DNA of 21,911 bases from Lachnospiraceae bacterium UBA7188 (GCA_002490995.1 DKVC01000030.1:1-21911), one strand, 5' to 3'; numbered from the stretch's first letter, positions 6,139-14,183 are shown. Numbers and translations are program-made. The notes: generated by a model not told the origin, from the sequence alone.

Positions 6139-8676
6139 ATGAAAAAATACACCGCGATATTATTGGGTTCTTTTTTATTGACGATTCTTTCCGGTTGCGG
6201 TCGGTCTGCGGACACACCGCCTGAAGCCGAGGATGGGACCGCACAGTGGAAACAGGAAGGCTTTGCCGTGCCGGGCGGGTTAGAAGAGGAACAGTCCTTA
6301 TGGGCAGGAGAGTACCTTCCGTGGGAGCATAAGAACAGTGGGGCTGCCTCAGGGGATGAGTTTGTCCGGCTGGATTTCGGCGTATGCGGCGAGTTGTTCT
6401 GGTACCTGGGCATAGACCGGGAAGCGCAGCCCAACGCGGGGGCGGAATATACGTTGGAAATATACGATACGCTCAGCGGGGAATCGACAGTTAAACGGTT
6501 TTCTCCAGAAGAACTGGGGCTGGAGGGCGAGGGCGCTCTGGACAGTATGGATATGGTGGATGGGGAGCATTATGTGTTTCGATGGGCAGATTATACACAG
6601 GATGAGGACGGCATGTATCGCCAGACGTCAGGACGGATGGTGTATACGGATTTTGCGAGTGACTCCCGAATTGTAGATATAAGCGGAACCGATATGCAAA
6701 GCATAGGGAACGATATGCAAGGCAGTGGAGCTGATATGCAGAGCAGCGGAACCGATATGCAAGGCAGTGGAACTGATATGCAGAGCAATGGAACCGATAT
6801 GCAAGGCGGTGGAACTGATATGCAGAGCAGTGGAACCGATATGCAGAGCAGCGAAACTGATATACAAAGCCAAAAAACCGATATGGAAAGGGATGGATTC
6901 CCGGAAGAGCCCGCAGATGGTCCCGTGCCGCAGTCTCTTGACTGGCGCTGTGACGGGAAAGGTAATATCTGTGTGACAGATTACAGGGAGGATGGCAGTT
7001 TCGGGATTTCTCTCTTTCATTCGGATGGTGGGATTCTGCTGGAACATGAAGGAAGCGTGGAACAGTGGCTTGGGGAGCCTCTGCGCACCTCAGAGGGAGA
7101 ACTGATTTTCCCGGTCTATGACGGAGCGGAAAAATGTTATGACTTTCTGTGGGCAGACACGGAAAAAGCGGAGTTACGTTCCTTGGTCCGGGCGGAGGCT
7201 CCCTATCCGGACATTGCCCGGATGTATGGCATGCTTGGGGACGATATTTATTACAGATCCCGGGAGACGGAGACAGACTGGCTTGTGAAGTGGAATGTCA
7301 AAAGCGGCAGGCGGGTACGTATATTTGATTATCAGGAAGCCGGTATCAATACAAATTATGAAATTCTGCTGGCACTGCGGGAGGGACAGACACCTGTTCT
7401 GTACCTAAGCAAATCCAAAGAAGGAAAGAGTAAGGAGTGGCTAACCGTACTTATGGAGCAGAAACCCGTATTCAACGATGCCCTTCGGGTGGCTGACCTT
7501 GCCGTATCCGGGGAGTCCAAGGCACAGGTGTCTGCATGCGCCGTGATGGCTTCCACAGAGTCCCCCGCGTTTCATTATGAATACGAGGATGTCTCTGCAC
7601 AGGAAGACAGGGACAGGATTATGGCGGAGCTTGCACAGGAGAAAGGACCGGATCTGCTGTTTGTACCGCTGGAAGAGATGTATTTGCTGGAGGAAAAAGG
7701 GCTGCTGTTGGATATAGGGGAACTGATCCCCGAGGAACTCAGACGGGAACTTTTGCCGGGAGCCGTGGAAATCGGGACCGTCAACGGACGTTTTGTGGGA
7801 GTGCCTGCGGCCGTTTGGGCGGATACCCTTGCTGTGGCGGAAGAAATCTGGCCGGAGGATACCTGGAAACTGGAGGATGTGATTGGCCTGATGGAGGAAG
7901 GAAAACTGGAGGGTACAATCCGGAACCTGCCCTTCATGATGAACGGCGGGTATATGGAACCCACACTTACAGTGAGTATGCTTGTAAAGTACAGCCTGGC
8001 GGATTCTTTTCTGATTGATTGGGAGAACGGACAGTGCTATTTTGATGATGAGAGGTTCATCCGTCTGTTGGAGATTACCGGTACGGACAGGAGCGGTGTT
8101 CCTGCGGATGTGGATGTGTGGATGAACGGCGGAAAGGATATTTTATGGGGGTGTTTCAGGACCGAAGCCAATTTCCTGGACTTTTTTGCCCATATGGAGT
8201 CGGAAAACGGCAGGATAACAGGGTATCCCACTGAGGGTGCCTGCGGAAGTTATCTGGCAGTGGATGGTGGCGTGCTGGCAGTGAATGCCAACACGGTGCA
8301 GAAAGAGGCGGCGGCCTGGTTTTTGGAGACTCTGCTGGGAGAGGAACTGCAGGCGAAAAAGCATGCGTGGTGTATGAGCGTCAGAAAACTGGCACCGGAG
8401 GATTATATTGCGGAGGAATCCGGCAGGCTTGTGTTCATGGGAGGGGAGCATGCGCCGGAGGTGCCGGTATTCGAGGACGGAACTACTGCCCTCCACCGGG
8501 CGAAAGCGTTTCTGGAAAGCTGTACGGCGGCTCCGCGGGGCTATTCTCAGATTAGCAGGATACTGGCAGAGGAGCTTGGGGCTATGCATGCGGAGGGAAA
8601 ATCCCCCAAAGATACGGCGGAAATCATTAACAGCCGTGTCCAGCTGTACCTGGACGAAGGAAACTGGAAACCATAG
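6139..8676 (+). CDS. Large lipoprotein with extracellular solute-binding-like C-terminal domain
   Basis: The 845-residue product starts with a lipoprotein signal peptide; the lipobox is LSGC with Cys20, so it should be anchored on the outer face of the membrane. Residues about 60-460 contain repeated short strand motifs (HYVFRWADYT, KGNICVTDYREDG, DDIYYRSRETETDWLVKW) suggesting a beta-propeller-like region, interrupted by a heptapeptide repeat at about 185-253. Residues about 475-845 resemble family 1 extracellular solute-binding proteins: GPDLLFVPLEEM, NGRFVGVPAAVWADTLAV, SYLAVDGGVLAVNANT, and a C-terminal EIINSRVQLYLDEGNW. Sugar or oligosaccharide capture for an ABC importer is the likely role, but no permease gene is present. 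Upstream lie a CcpA-like site and an AraC-type module. A decayed relative lies at 14184-15871. The RBS is AGAGAGG, and ATG 6139 gives the proper signal peptide. Confidence 0.8.
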   Translation: MKKYTAILLGSFLLTILSGCGRSADTPPEAEDGTAQWKQEGFAVPGGLEEEQSLWAGEYLPWEHKNSGAASGDEFVRLDFGVCGELFWYLGIDREAQPNAGAEYTLEIYDTLSGESTVKRFSPEELGLEGEGALDSMDMVDGEHYVFRWADYTQDEDGMYRQTSGRMVYTDFASDSRIVDISGTDMQSIGNDMQGSGADMQSSGTDMQGSGTDMQSNGTDMQGGGTDMQSSGTDMQSSETDIQSQKTDMERDGFPEEPADGPVPQSLDWRCDGKGNICVTDYREDGSFGISLFHSDGGILLEHEGSVEQWLGEPLRTSEGELIFPVYDGAEKCYDFLWADTEKAELRSLVRAEAPYPDIARMYGMLGDDIYYRSRETETDWLVKWNVKSGRRVRIFDYQEAGINTNYEILLALREGQTPVLYLSKSKEGKSKEWLTVLMEQKPVFNDALRVADLAVSGESKAQVSACAVMASTESPAFHYEYEDVSAQEDRDRIMAELAQEKGPDLLFVPLEEMYLLEEKGLLLDIGELIPEELRRELLPGAVEIGTVNGRFVGVPAAVWADTLAVAEEIWPEDTWKLEDVIGLMEEGKLEGTIRNLPFMMNGGYMEPTLTVSMLVKYSLADSFLIDWENGQCYFDDERFIRLLEITGTDRSGVPADVDVWMNGGKDILWGCFRTEANFLDFFAHMESENGRITGYPTEGACGSYLAVDGGVLAVNANTVQKEAAAWFLETLLGEELQAKKHAWCMSVRKLAPEDYIAEESGRLVFMGGEHAPEVPVFEDGTTALHRAKAFLESCTAAPRGYSQISRILAEELGAMHAEGKSPKDTAEIINSRVQLYLDEGNWKP
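6691..6897 (+). repeat. 21-bp in-frame tandem repeat (heptapeptide DMQSSGT)
   Basis: About nine full 21-bp units and a partial tenth run from 6691 to 6897. They encode variants of DMQ(S/G)SGT, and a shortened unit (DISGT) precedes them at 6676. The first seven units alternate AGC and GGC at the fourth codon, giving a 42-bp higher-order period, after which units decay (DMQSSET, DIQSQKT, DMERDG). The tract is a hydrophilic linker in the middle of the lipoprotein, unlike its folded surroundings. Confidence 0.9.
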
Positions 8677-8740
8677 GAGCCATCTGTCCTCGGAAGTTGG
8701 CAGGAAACTGTAGGAGTCATATTAGCTTCGGACACTGGCA
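8666..8740 (+). repeat. 37/38-bp degenerate tandem duplication across the lipoprotein stop codon
   Basis: Unit one (8666-8702) begins GGAAACCATAGGAG and ends AGTTGGCA. Unit two (8703-8740) begins GGAAACTGTAGGAG and ends ACACTGGCA. The TAG stop of the lipoprotein gene lies inside unit one. Substitutions are spread through the units, so the duplication is not recent. Confidence 0.65.
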
Positions 8741-8788
8741 GGCGGCAGGGGAAGCCAGAGATTTCACTCAGAAAACATTAGAAAAACA

Positions 8789-8852
8789 GAGCAATAGATG
8801 GCAACAATTCCGCAAAACATGAGAAGTATTCCGCACAATAGGATGGTATCAT
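8789..8852 (+). promoter_or_regulatory. AraC-type activator module and promoter, copy 2 (transketolase operon)
   Basis: GAGCAA (8789) precedes two identical half-sites ATTCCGCA at 8807-8814 and 8828-8835, 21 bp apart. Extended to 17 bp, the half-sites are ATGGCAACAATTCCGCA and ATGAGAAGTATTCCGCA, separated by 4 bp. TATCAT (8847-8852) is the -10 candidate, again 19 bp after the start of the second half-site. This is the clearest of the three copies. Confidence 0.7.
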
Positions 8853-8883
8853 AAAAATACCATTATCATATGCGTGGGCATAT

Positions 8884-9003
8884 ACGGAACTGGAATCAGT
8901 AACCGTCCTTCCAGTGTCCCGGAGGATTTACGACCGAGGCATTATGCGGCCGGAAATCCTCTGCTAATATTGGGCACTGGATGGGCGGTTACGGAACTGG
9001 AAT
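8884..9003 (+). promoter_or_regulatory. Leader stem-loop flanked by 13-bp direct repeats, ahead of transketolase
   Basis: ACGGAACTGGAAT occurs exactly twice, at 8884-8896 and 8991-9003. Between them, the arm 8901-8920 (AACCGTCC...CAGTGTCCC) is largely complementary to 8972-8990 (GGGCACTGGATGGGCGGTT). Inside, GAGGATTT (8922-8929) pairs with AAATCCTC (8954-8961). In RNA this would be a long interrupted stem in the 5' leader of the transketolase mRNA, ending just before AGGAGA. It could be a regulatory leader or a small inserted element with its target duplication. Confidence 0.5.
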
Positions 9004-9016
9004 AGGAGAAAAGAAG

Positions 9017-9880
9017 ATGGACAATTTAGAACTGCAAAAGCAGGCAAACAATGTGCGAAAAGGAATCGTCACGTCGGTTCACAGTGCGAAGGCCGGGCAT
9101 CCGGGCGGCTCGCTTTCGGCGGCTGACGTACTTACGTTTCTGTATTTTGAAGAGATGAATATTGACCCCAGGGAGCCGGACAGGGAGGGCAGGGACCGCT
9201 TTGTTCTTTCCAAAGGACATAATGCGCCGGGACTCTACTCGGCGCTGGCATACAGGGGATATTTTCCGGTGGAAGACTTGAAGACTCTCCGTAAGCTGGG
9301 TTCTTATCTCCAGGGGCATCCCTGCATCCATATCCCGGGGGTGGACATGTCCTCCGGTTCTCTGGGACAGGGCATTTCCGCCGCTGTGGGCATGGCCCTG
9401 GGCGGTAAGATGGACGGAAAGGATTTCCGTGTCTACACCCTGCTGGGAGACGGAGAGCTCCAGGAAGGTCAGGTGTGGGAGGCAGCCATGTTTGCGGGCT
9501 TCCGGCAGCTTGACAATCTCTGTGTAATCGTAGACAACAACAATCTGCAGATCGACGGCCCTGTCAATAAAGTCTGCTCTCCTTACCCGATAGACGGGAA
9601 ATTCCAGGCCTTTAATTTTCATGTGATCAATGTGGATGCCCATGATTTTGACGAACTCCGCAGCGCCTTCGCGCAGGCCAGGGAGACGAAAGGAAGGCCC
9701 ACCTGTATCGTGATGCACAGTACAAAGGGCAAGGGCGTCAGCTTCATGGAGAACAACGCAGACTGGCACGGCAAGGCGCCTAACGATGCAGAATACGCTA
9801 TGGCAATGGCTGACCTTGAGAAAATCGATGAGGAATTGGATAGGAAAGCAGGAACGGAATCGGAAGGAAGGACACTTTGA
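9017..9880 (+). CDS. Transketolase, N-terminal (thiamine diphosphate-binding) subunit
   Basis: ATG 9017 follows AGGAGA with seven bases between; the frame from 8981 runs through the leader hairpin and is rejected. The 287-residue product carries KAGHPGGSLSAADVLT (25-40), SLGQGISAAVGMA (115-127) and the thiamine diphosphate motif from GDGELQEG (144) to VDNNNLQIDG (172-181). In many Firmicutes and archaea transketolase is encoded as two adjacent genes, and this is the first half. The enzyme moves two-carbon units between pentose and other sugar phosphates in the cytoplasm, linking pentose catabolism to glycolysis. The last ~14 codons (RKAGTESEGRTL) lie inside the first unit of a 39-bp repeat, so the native C-terminus was altered or extended by the repeat. 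Confidence 0.93.
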   Translation: MDNLELQKQANNVRKGIVTSVHSAKAGHPGGSLSAADVLTFLYFEEMNIDPREPDREGRDRFVLSKGHNAPGLYSALAYRGYFPVEDLKTLRKLGSYLQGHPCIHIPGVDMSSGSLGQGISAAVGMALGGKMDGKDFRVYTLLGDGELQEGQVWEAAMFAGFRQLDNLCVIVDNNNLQIDGPVNKVCSPYPIDGKFQAFNFHVINVDAHDFDELRSAFAQARETKGRPTCIVMHSTKGKGVSFMENNADWHGKAPNDAEYAMAMADLEKIDEELDRKAGTESEGRTL

Positions 9881-10051
9881 AGAATACAGGCGCGGAATCG
9901 GAGGGGAAGGATACTCCGAAGAATATGGGCGCAGATACAGAAGAGGTGCACACTTCGAGGAATACAGGCGCAGATATATGGAAGAGGTGCACACTTCGAA
10001 GAATACAGGCGCAGATACGGAGGGGGCAGACACTTCGAAGAACATCTGTGC
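9839..10051 (+). repeat. 39-bp degenerate tandem repeat between the two transketolase genes
   Basis: Units are at 9839-9878 (40 bp, inside the end of the upstream gene), 9879-9917 (39), 9918-9956 (39), 9957-9997 (41) and 9998-10036 (39), plus a partial unit to 10051. Each begins near GAAGAATACAGGCGC and ends CACTTC or a variant. Length changes of 1-2 bp break the reading frame, so the array is not a single coding repeat, although short frames run through it on both strands. It fills nearly all of the 198-bp space between two genes whose products must be made together. Confidence 0.88.
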
Positions 10052-10078
10052 AAAATAAGAAAGGGCAGGTAAGGAATA

Positions 10079-11035
10079 ATGGCAGATAATAAGATACAGA
10101 AAATCGCCACCCGTGAGAGCTACGGCAACGCTCTGAAGGAGCTGGCGGAGGAATTCCCCGATCTGGTGGTGCTGGATGCGGATTTGGCGGCGGCCACCAA
10201 GACAAGCATCTTTAAGAAAGCATACCCGGAGCGCCATATTGACTGCGGGATTGCGGAAGCAAATATGATGGGAATTGCCGCAGGGCTTTCCCTCACAGGC
10301 AAGATTCCCTTTGTCAGCTCTTTCGCCATGTTTGCGGCAGGTCGGGCTTTTGAGCAGGTCCGCAATTCCATCGGCTATCCTCATCTGAACGTGAAAATCG
10401 GCGCTACCCATGCGGGTATTACAGTGGGGGAGGACGGCGCCAGCCACCAGTGCAATGAGGATATCGCCCTGATGCGTACCATTCCGGGGATGGTGGTCAT
10501 GTGCCCTGCGGATGATGTGGAGGCTAAGGCGGCTGTCCGGGCCGCCCTGGAATATACGGGGCCCGTATACATCCGCTTCGGACGGGCGGCGGTGCCCGTG
10601 ATTTATGACAGGGATACTTACAAATTTGAAATCGGAAAGGGAAACCTGCTCCGGCAGGGGGAGGATGTCACCATTGTGGCAACCGGCATCTGCGTGGATT
10701 CTGCCCTGGAAGCCGCAAAACTGCTGGCGGAGGAAGGAATCAGCGCAGAGGTAATCGGCATATGTACCATCAAGCCCCTTGACGAAGAGATTATCATAAA
10801 CAGCGCAAGGAAAACCGGAAACGTAGTTACGGTGGAAGAGCACAGCGTTATCGGCGGCCTTGGCAGCGCGGTCTGTGACGTCTTAAGTGAAAAGCTGCCC
10901 ACCAGGGTCACGAAAATCGGCATGCAGGACGTCTTCGGCGAGTCCGGCTCCGCGGAAGCGCTGATTCAGAAGTACGGCCTGGACGCCAGGGGAGTCTGTG
11001 AGTCCGTGAAGCAGGCTATGGGCCGTAAAGACTGA
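10079..11035 (+). CDS. Transketolase, C-terminal (pyrimidine-binding) subunit
   Basis: ATG 10079 follows TAAGGA at short spacing. The 318-residue protein has the transketolase pyrimidine domain: ATRESYGNAL (10-19), LDADLAAATKT (32-42), and DCGIAEANMMGIAAGLSL (55-72). Glu60 in that last motif corresponds to the catalytic glutamate that activates thiamine diphosphate. After a central FVSSFAMFAAGRAFEQVR come the C-terminal domain motifs GEDVTIVATG and VVTVEEHSVIGGLGS. It completes the enzyme begun by the upstream gene. The pair is probably one transcription unit from the AraC-type promoter near 8850 to the hairpin near 11131. The 198-bp repeat-filled gap is unusually long for a two-subunit operon. 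Confidence 0.93.
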   Translation: MADNKIQKIATRESYGNALKELAEEFPDLVVLDADLAAATKTSIFKKAYPERHIDCGIAEANMMGIAAGLSLTGKIPFVSSFAMFAAGRAFEQVRNSIGYPHLNVKIGATHAGITVGEDGASHQCNEDIALMRTIPGMVVMCPADDVEAKAAVRAALEYTGPVYIRFGRAAVPVIYDRDTYKFEIGKGNLLRQGEDVTIVATGICVDSALEAAKLLAEEGISAEVIGICTIKPLDEEIIINSARKTGNVVTVEEHSVIGGLGSAVCDVLSEKLPTRVTKIGMQDVFGESGSAEALIQKYGLDARGVCESVKQAMGRKD

Positions 11036-11130
11036 TTGACCTGTCCCAAAACGGCGAAACGGTAAAAAAGTCCGGTAAAAAGACAAGCTTTTCCCGGAAA
11101 TGACTTTCAAACAGAATAGAGTTTCATAAT

Positions 11131-11165
11131 AGCGGCTTGGGAGACTGGGCCGCTTTGCTTTATCA
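11131..11165 (+). terminator. Likely intrinsic terminator of the transketolase operon
   Basis: AGCGGC (11131-11136) pairs with GCCGCT (11149-11154), followed by a T-rich tail TTGCTTTATC. It lies about 95 bases after the stop codon. The stem is short but GC-rich. Confidence 0.5.
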
Positions 11166-11188
11166 ATTTTCAGGCACCGGTAATCCTT

Positions 11189-11309
11189 TTATAATGCAGT
11201 GCATGGAGACAGTTTTTGGAATTTCTATGATGGACGTGGGAATAGTATTCGTAGAAATGAATAATAAAAAGCCTAAAATATGACGTTTTTACGAACATGT
11301 GCATTATAA
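11189..11309. repeat. Inverted-repeat-bounded 121-bp intergenic segment
   Basis: TTATAATGCA (11189-11198) is the exact reverse complement of TGCATTATAA (11300-11309). A further CATG lies just inside both ends with a 3-base offset. The enclosed DNA is AT-rich and contains no gene. The shape fits a small non-autonomous mobile element (MITE-like) or a remnant, but no target duplication was identified. Confidence 0.35.
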
Positions 11310-11343
11310 GGGTGGTACGAGGCTGGGAGAAGCGTAGAAAGAT

Positions 11344-11360
11344 GGGGCACAGTTTGCCCC
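11344..11360 (-). terminator. Hairpin after the AraC-family gene, possible weak terminator
   Basis: GGGGCA and TGCCCC (11344-11349 and 11355-11360) form a perfect six-pair stem about 30 bases past the minus-strand stop codon. It is followed on that strand by ATCTTTCT, a weak T tract. Confidence 0.4.
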
Positions 11361-11389
11361 GGGGTATTGACGGAGGGCGGAAAGACCCA

Positions 11390-12310
11390 TTACAGGCATG
11401 GTTCAGTTGACTGGGAACATGTGGTATCTTTGCGGAACTGTCCAGGAGTGATCCCGATGACTTTATGAAATTGCCGGCAGAAATGTTCAGTATTATTATA
11501 GCCGCACAGCCCGGCGATTTCGGAAATGCTCTCCGGGGTATAGATCAGAAGATCCCTGGCTTTGAACAGGCGGAAGCTGATCACGTCATCCATGCAGGAA
11601 ACATTAAATTTCTGTTTGTATAAAAACTGCAGATATCCGGGGCTGATGTGCAGGCTCTTTGCCATATCGGAAACATTCCAGGAAAACTGGGGGTTTGCGG
11701 CAATCTGTCTTCGCAGGGCAAGCAATTCATGGTCATGGCCGGTGACAGAAGTGTTCGCAAGCTCGTTGCGCAGCTTGTTGAACAGGATCCGGAGCAGCTG
11801 GGAACTGATCAGATTGTTCTGCGTACTGTCCGATATCGCGTATTTCATCTGCGCATTGCGATCCTGAATGACGGTGCCGGTAACTGGCATGGCGTTACCG
11901 GCATTCTGCGGGACAGTGCCGGCATCTTGTCCGGCAGTGTCATCGCTCACCTGGCTGGCCAGCGGTGCGGTCTCCCAGGTCAGAAGCTGGAACATGCTGT
12001 GGCAGTAATCGGGATCAGAGATTGGAAACGGAACTGCCTGACGGGGAAAACCAGTGACGTAAGATTCAGTGGACGCAAAGCGGAGCCAGTGATTGCCATA
12101 TGGCTGATTATTCGCGGCATACCAGATCTCATGATTGGGAGGATACAGAACTGCCGTGTGGGCCGGATATTCCCTGACCTCTCCCTGTACACGGAAAAGC
12201 GCGGGAGTCGTCGTGACCACCAGCAGATAGCAGTGGAAGCCCTCCGGTATATCGTATTTAAAATCCGCAGAATGAATTCCGTCGTAGCCAACGAAGTAAA
12301 TCTGATTCAT
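11390..12310 (-). CDS. AraC-family transcriptional regulator
   Basis: The frame runs to 12364, but the only start with a good ribosome binding site (AGGAAAGGA, ten bases before) is ATG 12310, giving MNQIYFVGYDG and 306 residues. Residues about 1-110 look like the cupin sensor domain of AraC proteins (GFHCYLLVVTTTPALFRVQG, then AVLYPPNHEIWY). Residues about 205-294 are the double helix-turn-helix: NVSDMAKSLHISPGYLQFLYKQ, then ISEIAGLCGYNNTEHFCRQFHKVIGITPGQFR. Between them, residues about 120-165 form a low-complexity linker with repeated Ala-Gly motifs (AGQDAGTVPQNAGNA), GCCGG-rich in DNA. It lies divergent to a GH43 gene and beside the transketolase pair, so it is the best local candidate to bind the 21-bp direct-repeat modules. 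That link is inference. Confidence 0.88.
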   Translation of the reverse strand: MNQIYFVGYDGIHSADFKYDIPEGFHCYLLVVTTTPALFRVQGEVREYPAHTAVLYPPNHEIWYAANNQPYGNHWLRFASTESYVTGFPRQAVPFPISDPDYCHSMFQLLTWETAPLASQVSDDTAGQDAGTVPQNAGNAMPVTGTVIQDRNAQMKYAISDSTQNNLISSQLLRILFNKLRNELANTSVTGHDHELLALRRQIAANPQFSWNVSDMAKSLHISPGYLQFLYKQKFNVSCMDDVISFRLFKARDLLIYTPESISEIAGLCGYNNTEHFCRQFHKVIGITPGQFRKDTTCSQSTEPCL

Positions 12311-12483
12311 GGACAGCACATCCTTTCCTGATGCAGACATGGAAACAAGTTCTGAAATTTCCATATCTGAGGATAAATCAATTTTTTATTAGTATTATTC
12401 ATTGCGTGGAAAAAGTCAATGGGATATTCTGAAAGAAGGTAAAAATTTGAAGGGAGCAATTGAATGCTTTGGGATATCCGGAG

Positions 12484-12556
12484 GACACTGGCAGCCGTGA
12501 TGCCGGAAGCGAAGGGATGCCGACACCGAAGAAATGCCGGCACTTAGCGGAGCAGC
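12484..12556 (+). repeat. Short degenerate repeats ahead of the first GH43 gene
   Basis: GACAC recurs at 12484 and 12522, and GATGCCGGAAGCGAAGG is followed by GATGCCGACACCGAAGA and ATGCCGGCACTTAGCGG at about 18-19-bp steps. The units are strongly diverged. It is listed because the neighbouring gaps hold clearer arrays of similar period. Confidence 0.35.
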
Positions 12557-12592
12557 CGGATTTGGAAATAAGAGGAAAGGACATTGAATTTT

Positions 12593-14146
12593 ATGGAAAG
12601 CAAGAGGAATCCTGTTATCTATTCGGATTTTCCCGATCCGGATATTATACGGGTAGACGACGTCTATTACATGGCAAGCACCACCATGCACTATATGCCG
12701 GGCTGTGATATTCTGCGCTCCTATGACCTGATGAACTGGGAGTTTGTCTGTCACGCTTATGAAACGCTTGACGATACGCCGGGCCATAACCTGGAAGGAA
12801 AAGAGCAGATTTACGGACAGGGGATGTGGGCGCCTTCCCTTCGTTATCACAACGGAACCTACTATGTGAATTTTACGGCAAACGATACGCACAAAACCTA
12901 CCTTTTGACGGCCTCTGACCCGGCGGGCCCCTGGAAAAAAAGAACCATCGAGGGCTTTTATTATGACAGTTCCCTGTTTTTTGACGAGGACGGGCAGGTC
13001 TATATTGTGCACGGGCAGAAAGAGGTGTATCTGACGGAGCTGGATGAAGAGGTGAGAGGCCCGAAAGAGGGCGGCCTCCATCGGCGGGTTGTCTGTGACG
13101 TGGATGAAATCAACCTGGGCTATGAGGGGTCTCATTTGTATAAAAAGGACGGCCGGTATTATCTGTTCACCTGTCACATGTTAAAAGCCGGAAACGCCTG
13201 GAAGACGGAGGACTGCTTTATTGCCGACTCTCTGGACGGAGAGTTTAAGGGTAAATGTATCATCGATGACGATATGGGCTATCATCGGCTGGGAGTGGCC
13301 CAGGGCGGCATGGTTGACACGCCGGAGGGCGACTGGTATCTTTTCATGTTTCAGGACAGAGGGGCGTTGGGCAGGGCGCCCATGCTGATGCCCATGCATT
13401 TCGATGAGGAAGGGTTTCCGGTAATTGGTATTGATGGGAAAGTGCCGGACACAGTGACCGTTCCCAGCACCAGGCCCGGTTATGTGTATGAACCCTTGAA
13501 TGGGGATGATGATTTTGCGTATGTGCCTGACGCAGAGGGGAAAGTACATTTAAAGCAGTTTTGGCAGTTTAACCACAATCCTGTGAATACGCTCTGGTCT
13601 GTCACCGAAAGACCCGGCGCATATCGCATGTATTCCGGAAAAATCTGTGACAGTCTGGTGTATGGCTATAACACTTTGACCCAGCGGACCTTTGGCCCGG
13701 AAAGCGCGGCCTGGGTGACTGTGGACGGCAGTGGGCTGAAAGACGGGGACTATGCCGGTATCAGCGCATTTATCGGCTGCTACGCTGCGGCGGCCCTGAC
13801 AAAAGAGGACGGAAGATTTTATCTGGTGATGCTGGGAAAACCGGCGCAGAACGATACGGTTTTTGGGGATAGCGATTTCCTGGATCCGGCGGTGGAATAT
13901 GAACGGACAGCCATTGACTCGGATTGTGTGACATTGAAAGTACATACGGATTTTACGGATAAATTAGATGAAGCGGCCTGTTATTATCTGGCGGACGGGG
14001 AATGGAAGCCCCTGGGAATCCGTCAGAAACAGTATTTCAAAATGGATCATTTCACGGGCTGCCGCTTCGGATTGTTTTTGTTCTCCACAAAACAGACAGG
14101 GGGACGGGCAGATTTCCTGAAATTCAGGTATTGGAAAAAAGACTGA
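12593..14146 (+). CDS. GH43 beta-xylosidase / alpha-L-arabinofuranosidase-type enzyme
   Basis: The 517-residue product begins MESKRNPVIYSDFPDPDIIR. In GH43 the catalytic base is the Asp of this PDP motif (Asp15). The pKa-modulating Asp fits FYYDSSLFFDEDG (Asp125), and the acid Glu fits GYEGSHLYKKDG (Glu178). Residues about 1-310 form the five-bladed propeller, and about 340-517 a beta-sandwich C-terminal domain. There is no signal peptide, so it should act in the cytoplasm on xylo- or arabino-oligosaccharides; the exact substrate cannot be read. A TTG at 12584 closer to GAGG is an alternative start. The AraC-family gene lies divergently upstream. No clear copy of the 21-bp activator module precedes it, only a single ATTCTGAA near 12424. 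Confidence 0.9.
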   Translation: MESKRNPVIYSDFPDPDIIRVDDVYYMASTTMHYMPGCDILRSYDLMNWEFVCHAYETLDDTPGHNLEGKEQIYGQGMWAPSLRYHNGTYYVNFTANDTHKTYLLTASDPAGPWKKRTIEGFYYDSSLFFDEDGQVYIVHGQKEVYLTELDEEVRGPKEGGLHRRVVCDVDEINLGYEGSHLYKKDGRYYLFTCHMLKAGNAWKTEDCFIADSLDGEFKGKCIIDDDMGYHRLGVAQGGMVDTPEGDWYLFMFQDRGALGRAPMLMPMHFDEEGFPVIGIDGKVPDTVTVPSTRPGYVYEPLNGDDDFAYVPDAEGKVHLKQFWQFNHNPVNTLWSVTERPGAYRMYSGKICDSLVYGYNTLTQRTFGPESAAWVTVDGSGLKDGDYAGISAFIGCYAAAALTKEDGRFYLVMLGKPAQNDTVFGDSDFLDPAVEYERTAIDSDCVTLKVHTDFTDKLDEAACYYLADGEWKPLGIRQKQYFKMDHFTGCRFGLFLFSTKQTGGRADFLKFRYWKKD

Positions 14147-14183
14147 GGTGAAGGTGGTTTTACAAATTTCCAAAGTTGCTTAG

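Noticed and set aside
6591..7047. Minus- and plus-strand frames rich in Cys-Ile-Ser or Ala-Leu-His repeats
   Set aside because: They are other-frame readings of the 21-bp repeat in the lipoprotein gene.
9026..10843. A 605-codon open frame on the minus strand
   Set aside because: It is antisense to both transketolase genes, which have unmistakable motifs and ribosome binding sites; the intervening repeat array simply lacks stops in that frame.
11309..11318. AGGGTGGTAC, similar to the T-box antiterminator sequence (also at 6061)
   Set aside because: The following bases do not match the rest of the T-box, there is no specifier stem or terminator, and the genes are not amino-acid related. The 6061 copy belongs to the -10 region of the activator module.
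12422..12450. Single ATTCTGAA half-site upstream of the first GH43 gene
   Set aside because: No partner half-site 21 bp upstream and no -10 element at the expected distance, so not counted as a fourth activator module.
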